This document shows, piece after piece, positions 57,652-64,000 of a stretch of DNA of 64,000 nt. Under the pieces are notes generated by a model. The model saw only the letters and a list, made by a program, of their open reading frames with translations. It ran no database searches and was not told where the DNA came from. How positions within the stretch are numbered: position 1 is the first letter of the stretch; the number at the start of each line of letters is the position of its first letter. The stretch lies in contig CM070876.1 in the NCBI GenBank assembly GCA_036365515.1, positions 103,792,810-103,856,809 of the forward strand, written 5' to 3'. The position numbers and the translations under genes were made by a program. Source of the DNA: Torymus aiolomorphi (Eukaryota > Arthropoda > Insecta > Hymenoptera > Torymidae).

Positions 57652-58935
57652 TGTCGCAGAATAGTGCCTCGTGTTCAGAATTCTTACAAATTTGGCAATG
57701 ATATACTCTTGTGGTATTTATATTTGATTTTTCGAAACTATATAATATATCTGCGTTATCTTTTCTCATCATAATTCTTTTTTCTGTATTTGCTTCTAGA
57801 TCTATTGCTCTTTGTATTGCACTCTGTATCGTTTCGTGTTCTCCTAATGCAAGTCGTATTTCACTTTTTAGACCATCTTTAAAATAATTTAATATGTCTG
57901 TTTCTAATTGGGTTTTAAAAATTGTAAAATTTCCTTCTGTAATATTTGGTTCTGATGCTTTTAATTCTTTAATTTTGGTACCTATTTCTGTAATCTTGTT
58001 AGCATATTCCAATACTGTTACGTTCGGTTCTTGATTTATTCTAATCAATTTTCCATAAAGTGTATGTATATCCTCCTTACTCGGATAAATTTTACGTATG
58101 TATTGAATTAAAACGTCAATAGTAGTAATATTTGCTTTTTTTAGGGCTTTATGTGGTTCTCCTTTTAATTTTATTTTCAAAAGTCGTACTAAGTTTTCTT
58201 CATCTGCGTTATCAATAATGTCTTTTGCCTGTTGAAATCTTTCTATATATTCTTCTGGTTCCATATTTTTTCCATCAAATTCCGGAACTATTTTTGCGAC
58301 ATCTTTGAGTGGTAGTTCAAGCTTTTGGTTTGCCATTTCTGTTTCGAGATTTATTAAATCTCTGTTTATTTGAATTTCTGGCTGTCCGTTATTACTTGTA
58401 TTATTATCTCTAGCTAAAATCAAACTTTGTTCATTAAGTAATCCTTTTTTCAAAATATATTGAATCCTCAAAAAATGCAGGGTTCTGACTTGGTGTATTC
58501 GGTGTATGAAAATTAATTGGTGATGTAATATCCTGTTTTAATTCCGGAATTGATAAATTATTTATGTTTAATTTTGAAATATCTTGTTTTTGTGAAGGTT
58601 CTGTAATATTCTGTGTTTGTTTTAAATTTACTATAGTCTGTGAATCAGTTTCCGTTGGAAAATTAAGGTCTGTCTTTGAAGTTGATGGGGAAAATAATCT
58701 TTCACTAATAACTTTTGTTTCTGATTTATTTAGTATGTTAACGTACGTATGTGGTTTATTTATATTCAATTGATTATCTGGGGGTGATCTTTGAACTTTT
58801 GGTTTACTTTGAAAAATATCGGTTCGCTTATTATTATCGTTTACTAGTTTTTTTAATTTTGGATCGCTTTGGGTCTTTTGTCTGGTTATAATCCCTTTGT
58901 TTCCCTTATTTTCAGTACCTGCCTTAGTTGAGATG
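57587..58935 (-). pseudogene. gag: Element 2 gag, matrix/capsid part
   Basis: The N-terminal region (58434 to about 58935) is polar and low-complexity. The capsid-like frame (57587-58471) has LKDVAKIVPEFDGKN, EEYIERFQQAKDII, FKDGLKSEIRLAL and ends with the knuckle CQICKNSEHEALFC. VPxFDGxN-type starts are shared with element 1 Gag. Frame changes at about 58450 and 57640 break continuity; the first ATG was not decided because of the upstream break. It forms the particle shell. Confidence 0.7.
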
Positions 58936-59790
58936 ACATATTACTCCTTTGTTTATGATATCTATAATGTTTCTTTTTAAATATGGTTTTATTATTAGTT
59001 CTACTATTTTTTTGTGTATACTTATATTTTTGTAATTGTTTTCATGATTTTATAATTTGTTTATTTGCTGCTTTTGTATCTTCATCTCTTCTATTTTCCG
59101 CTCACTTTATTTTTCTTAGTGCTTTTATATCTTATTATTTAAAATACACTATTTATTTATACACGAATTATTTAATTAATAATTTTTGTTTTAAATTATT
59201 ATTCAATTTCCTTTTTTACGTTTAACCCTTTATTCTATTCTTTATTTTTCCCGTATATATTTCCAACTTATTTGGCAATTATTCTTAATCTTTTTCCTAT
59301 AATCTTTGTTTGTTCTTTTAACATTCTTGTTTATATATTGTAATGTTTCTCTTTTGTTTTATTATTTTTCATTTTAAATATTTTATTATTGATTTTTTTT
59401 TTCTCACTTGTCTTATTTTCTTTGACTGCTATTTTTTCCGTATAATATCTTTTGATTTCAATATGTACTTTTATTTTGACACCTGCTATTTCACTTATAG
59501 TTTGTTATGAAATTTGTTGTTAATAACTCGACGAGCCGTACACGTTTATCTTCAGAAGTTTAAACGATTATGCTACAATAATCCTCTCAACTTCTTACTG
59601 TAAAACGAGAAGCTCGGAAGCAGTTAGTAGTGATATTTTTAGTAATTTTCAAATACTATTCGTTTCCTCTTACTCCGGTCTTATTTTTCGTATAAATCTA
59701 GTGAACTTACGTTCGATTCGTACCGGAACCAATGTGACGTTCCGAAAAATAGTTATTTTTATTCTTTTATTTTAAACAGTCTAGTGAACT
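58936..59790 (-). other. Element 2 leader region
   Basis: AT-rich non-coding leader between the PBS and gag. Plus-strand open frames here (for example 58983-59225) are T-rich and hydrophobic by composition only. It contains the second PBS copy (59711-59731). Confidence 0.5.
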
Positions 59791-59814
59791 AATGTTCGAT
59801 TCGTACCGGAACCA
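59711..59814 (-). promoter_or_regulatory. Element 2 primer-binding site, duplicated
   Basis: One base after the 5' LTR the minus strand reads TGGTTCCGGTACGAATCGAA (59795-59814). It begins with the TGG complementary to a tRNA CCA end and includes T-loop-like GAATCGAA. An identical copy with its flanks (CTAGTGAACT... ACCAATGTGA) lies 82-83 bp away (59711-59731 core), so the U5-end/PBS junction is duplicated. The tRNA was not identified. Confidence 0.75.
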
Positions 59815-59815
59815 A

Positions 59816-60488
59816 TGTGAAGTCCGGAAATAAGTGGAAATAAATAGTAATTGGTTGTATGTATGTTTATTATATAAAATACAATAATTTATTTACCAAT
59901 ACAATCTGCTGGCTTCTGGTACATCGATGCGTTGTAATTTTACTTACAATTCTTTTTCTATAATTGTTCTTTACGTTTAGAATTTACACTTGCTTCTATA
60001 AATTTACTATAAATAACTTATAAAATCTGCTTGCTAGATGAGTAAGGCTTACGATTACAATTTCAATAATTTATAAGATCTGCTTGCTAGATGAGTAAGG
60101 CTTACGCTGTGACTGACTCGCGTGATACCCATCACTTCTTTTATAATACAAAATAATTGGGTTAAAGATGAGCCCGGTGACGTATCGAATTCATCTTTTG
60201 ACAACTTATGTATTACAAGTTTTCTGGGTCGTCGTACTTGCGAAATGCTGAGCATTGCAAAGTGTGGCCTTTCGACTGCCGCGGAATTCGGTGGCTTGGA
60301 TTCTAGCTCGACCGTATGTTAAAAACTGCATGCGTTGTCTTCCTGAGTGGGTGACTCTATACATCACAAGGTCGCATAAGCAGAACGCTGCGTAGTATTA
60401 AGTTGCATTCTCGCTTTTATGTGTCAGGAAATATCTGATACTAATTATGCTTTTTCTTTAAAATGAGATTACGTCTACGGACGTAACA
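59816..60488 (-). repeat. Element 2, 5' LTR (673 bp)
   Basis: Starts TGTGAAGTCCGG and ends GGACGTAACA. Nearly identical to 47318-48048 except for a 58-bp deletion near 60105, which suggests a fairly recent insertion. Confidence 0.92.
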
Positions 60489-60557
60489 CATGCAAAAAGG
60501 GACCTTGGCTATATGGGAATTCCATATACTTAAGGTCCCTTTTTGCATGCACCGATT
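60489..60557. repeat. Palindrome at the element 2 insertion site
   Basis: Right-hand part of a palindrome interrupted by element 2. Together with 47306-47317 (AATCGGTGCATG) it gives 26-bp perfect arms around a 25-base loop that is itself partly palindromic (TATATGG/CCATATA). Bordered by (GT)n. Confidence 0.8.
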
Positions 60558-60574
60558 TGTGTGTGTGTGTGTGT

Positions 60575-60613
<39 letters not shown>

Positions 60614-60720
60614 TGTGAGTGTGTGTGTGTGTGTGGGTGTGTGTGAGTGTGTGTGTGAGTGTCTAAGTGTGTGTGTGTGTGTGTCTAAGTGTGTGTGTGC
60701 GTGTGTGTGTGCGAGTGTGT
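60558..60720. repeat. (GT)n microsatellite
   Basis: Interrupted GT dinucleotide run with GAGTGT and CTAAGTGT variants. The Cys/Val frame across it is an artefact. Confidence 0.97.
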
Positions 60721-61045
60721 TGAAAATTAAATAAATATGGATATTTATTTATTATTTATTATTATTTATTATTCGCACCTGTCCCATGTAATGTCCCAAA
60801 CTTTAATTCACGCAAAAAAAAATTATTTATCCACTTTTCGAGTAAAGCTCGAATTTTGAAAAGCGAAAATAATGATTCTTCAATTGTTTCAGCTTGTACG
60901 CATTCCACAGTTACAGTAAAATGAAATAATCCCGTAAACGATCAAAAAAATATTAAAGATAATGTTTGAAACTGTCGATTTGCACAAAAATAATCAAGAA
61001 ATATTCATGTTTCTAGTGTATCGAGAATTTTGATACTTTTTTGCA
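60721..61045. other. No gene recognised
   Basis: AT-rich, including a short TATTTATTATTATTTATTA tract at 60748-60770. No recognisable feature otherwise. Confidence 0.4.
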
Positions 61046-61663
61046 TTTTATAGCCCACTGTGCGTCGGCTGCCTTCGTCGGCAGCCGTACCTACCGGCGT
61101 TACAACGCGCGACTTCACTGTCGCGCTCTCTCTCTCGTGCGTGCTAACTCGGCTGCTCAGAAATGCGCGAGCACCGTGTACTCGCGCCCGCGGAGGCCGG
61201 TGGTATTCTATACCGCCGCGCCACCGACTAGGAAAAGGGATCCGGGAATACGCGCCAAATAATGCACAAACGCGTATGAAAAATAAAAGAAGTTTATTGC
61301 CCCTCGGGCGCAAGGATTAATATACATGCGGCGCGTACGCAGTGTACGCGCCGATTCGGGTGGTGCGCCTGCGCTCTAGGTACGTGTGCGCGCGGTCGCA
61401 CACACGCACTCGCAAAAGCGGCCCGCACCGACGTTGGTCGATCGCCACGCTTGATCGACACACACGCGCGCGTCGGTGAGCCTCGCTCGCTCGCACGTGA
61501 GTCGCTCTCCGGACGCACGTCGTCCGCGTGGAGAGCGCGCGTTCGCCTGGCCAGGTCTTACCTTCTAGGCGCAGCGGCGTCCGCGAAGGATTGGCCGGGC
61601 GGCTTAGGCGGCGAATCTCTCTCTCTCTCTCTCTCTCTCTCCGCTGCTCTGGTCGCCGGCGGC

Positions 61664-61722
<59 letters not shown>

Positions 61723-62115
61723 CTGCTCCGGTTGCTGGCGGCGTCTCGCAGCCTCTCTCTCTCTCTCTCTCCGCTGCTTCGGTTGCCGGCGGCGTCACGC
61801 AGCCTCTCTCTCTCGCTCCGCTGCTCCGGTTGCCGGCGGCGTCTCACTCACTCTCTCTCTCTCTCTCTCTCTCTCTGCTCTCCAGGGGACTCACGCGTCC
61901 GTTTTCGGGGAACAGGCACTCGGGCTGTGGCCGAAACGATACTGCCTGCCTGCTTCTTCGTCGGCACGCGCAATCATCTCTCGGCCTTGCCCTTCTCGCG
62001 AGGTTGAGAGATGTTTACCTTTACCGTGTTTGCGCGTGCCGTCGCGGTGTGCTGAGACTCGCCTCGAGTCTCATCGGCGCACACCGATACACACACACAT
62101 GCGCGCACGCACACG
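61046..62115. other. CpG-dense GC-rich region with CT runs
   Basis: Strong base-composition change: CpG-rich with several (CT)n runs between 61617 and 61876. Between the runs a ~33-bp unit CGCTGCTCCGGTTGCCGGCG plus GCGTC recurs four times (about 61641, 61720, 61771, 61818). Long open frames on both strands are driven by composition and CT repeats. It could be a promoter-proximal CpG region of a gene outside the window, but no gene is visible. Confidence 0.5.
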
Positions 62116-62120
62116 AGCCG

Positions 62121-62747
<627 letters not shown>

Positions 62748-62945
62748 AGTCTCATAATTTTCAGAGGTATTGAAGGTTAAAATTTTTATACGTATTTTTC
62801 AAAGTCGTAATTTCTCAATGACGACTTAATGTATCAATTTGAAATGTGTATACTATTTTGGATGCGATATATGCAATACCTATCCAAAATTTCATCTAGA
62901 TTATTTGGTTAGTTTCTGAGATATTTGATATTTAAAATTTTAGTA
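62748..62945. other. No gene recognised
   Basis: AT-rich spacer; nothing recognisable. Confidence 0.4.
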
Positions 62946-63403
62946 CCCGTATGGAAAAAATAAATGTATGAAACCATAGAAAAACGTATAAAAACGTATA
63001 AAAATGAACCTTTCTATTGGTTTTTGGACATGTTTTATACAGTTTTATACATTTTTATACATTTTTATACAGTTTAATACATTTTCATACAGAATAAAAA
63101 AAATAGATAGAAAAATAAATAAATAAATTATGTTTTTATGTTTATAAAAACCTAATTACGTTTTTACGTTTTATAAATTCTGTAGAACGTAAAAAACTGT
63201 GTGAAATTGTAAAAAATCGTTGCAAATCGTAGAAAACTGTATTAAAATGTTAGAAACCGTATGAAACCGTATTAAAACTTATCAAAACATATTAAAACGT
63301 ATAAAGTTGTCCAAAAACCAATGTTTAGATCCGGTTTTATACGTTTTTATACAGTTTTGTATGGTTGTATGCGGTTTCATACATTTGTTTTTTTCCATAC
63401 GGG
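62946..63403. mobile_element. TIR element with ACGTATAAAA-type filling, copy 1
   Basis: Starts CCCGTATGGAAAAAATAAAT and ends with the near complement (ATTTGTTTTTTTCCATACGGG, 63383-63403). The interior consists of degenerate CGTATAAAA/TTTTATACG words and the pair TTGGTTTTTGGACA/TGTCCAAAAACCAA on opposite arms. It looks like a MITE or foldback; no coding frame. Confidence 0.7.
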
Positions 63404-63492
63404 AATGGAAATTTTACTCTAGTTATCGTGCGACATAGAGTAAAATTTAATTACTTTGAAATTTTATGGAGATCTAGATTTGATGGAGGTGT

Positions 63493-64000
63493 AGCCCGTA
63501 TGGAAATAGCAAATGTAAGAAAACGTAAGAAATCGTGAGAAACAGTAAGAAACCGTATAATACCGTATAAAACCATTGGTTTTCGGACATGTTTTTATGG
63601 CCCGTTGGAAAAAAGGAAATGTATGAAACCGTATAAAACCGTACAAAACTGTATAAAAATGTATAAAATCGGATCTAAACATTGGTTTTTGGACAAATTT
63701 ATACGTTTTAATACGTTTTGATACGTTTTAATACGGTTTCATATGGTGTTTAACATTTTAATACAGTTTTCTACGATTTTCAACGATTTTATACAATTTC
63801 ATATGGTTTTTTACGTTTTATAGAATTTATAAATCATAAAAAACGAAAAAACGTTATTATATTTTTATAAACATAAAAACATAATTTATTTATTTATTTT
63901 TCTATTTATTTTTTTTTTATATTGTATGAAAATGTATTAAACTGTATAAAAATGTATAAAACCGCATAAAAATGTAATAAATTTGAAAAAATCTACGGAA
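63493..64000. mobile_element. Same TIR family, rearranged copy 2, cut by window end
   Basis: Begins GCCCGTATGGAAATAGCAAA. It contains a second start (GCCCGTTGGAAAAAAGGAAA, about 63600) and then the arm words ATCGGATCTAAACATTGG and TTTTTGGACAAATTTATACG, inverted relative to copy 1. It extends past position 64000. Confidence 0.6.

Larger units (their letters stand above)
47314..60492 (-). mobile_element. Element 2: env-bearing Ty3/gypsy retroelement
   Basis: LTRs at 47318-48048 and 59816-60488 (TGTGAAGTCC to GTAACA) are flanked by a 4-bp target duplication CATG (47314-47317 and 60489-60492). Minus-strand order: gag, zinc knuckles, protease, RT, RNase H, extra domain, integrase, env. A tRNA-type PBS and a polypurine tract are in place. 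Individual frames contain single stops and frameshifts, and a 677-bp MITE interrupts the Gag region, so this copy is defective. Base composition is much more AT-rich than element 1. Confidence 0.93.

Noticed and set aside
58983..59225. 80-residue hydrophobic plus-strand protein
   Set aside because: T-rich leader of element 2 read antisense; hydrophobicity follows from composition.

Overview
The window looks like arthropod, most probably insect, nuclear DNA. It is AT-rich and crowded with microsatellites, a satellite array, MITE-like and foldback DNA transposons, and two Ty3/gypsy-type LTR elements that carry envelope genes. No intact single-copy host gene could be supported, and the species cannot be named from sequence reading alone.

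Layout. 1-1125: inverted segment of a ~150-bp satellite. 1130-4088: an older interspersed repeat (R) split by a hAT-like element (1866-3748, 8-bp target duplication). About 4090-9172: a long-TIR DNA transposon with two overlapping minus-strand reading frames (5742-7996). 9349-10047: two foldback elements built from the same ~28-bp repeat. 11002-12032: a TIR element enclosing a 16-bp minisatellite. 13229-13790: an intact copy of R that gives the empty site for the 1866-3748 insertion. 13831-14309: a TTAA-flanked MITE. 14875-22008: the main satellite array, including a ~1.36-kb higher-order duplication. 22009-24598: unique AT-rich DNA with duplicated exon-like fragments. 24599-24846: a (TC)n run.

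Element 1 (25533-43756, coding on minus) is an errantivirus-like LTR retrotransposon with exceptionally long LTRs (3.7 and 4.0 kb). The order is coiled-coil ORF, gag, protease, RT, RNase H, an extra domain, integrase, an F-protein-like env, and then a 3' reading frame with two RRM-like segments. Several stops and frameshifts break it. Both LTRs contain a TTAA MITE, and the upstream LTR also holds a later insertion inside its (AT)n tract.

Element 2 (47318-60488, coding on minus, 4-bp CATG target duplication) is a second env-bearing Ty3/gypsy element. Its envelope resembles chuvirus/mononegavirus-type glycoproteins and its Gag region encodes about eleven CCHC knuckles. It has a clear PBS and PPT, and both junction regions are duplicated. 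Its 3' non-coding region carries a 278-bp insertion flanked by a perfect 14-bp direct repeat. That insertion contains a tRNA-like A-box word and a complete type III hammerhead ribozyme on the plus strand (48778-48844), which is the most striking feature of the window.

The remainder (43757-47313 and 60493-64000) holds a tandem array with AAGATGGCGGC-type motifs, a tRNA-like SINE fragment, CT/GT/AT microsatellites, a short element family sitting inside (AT)n tracts, and an inverted pair of low-complexity TIR elements at the right edge.
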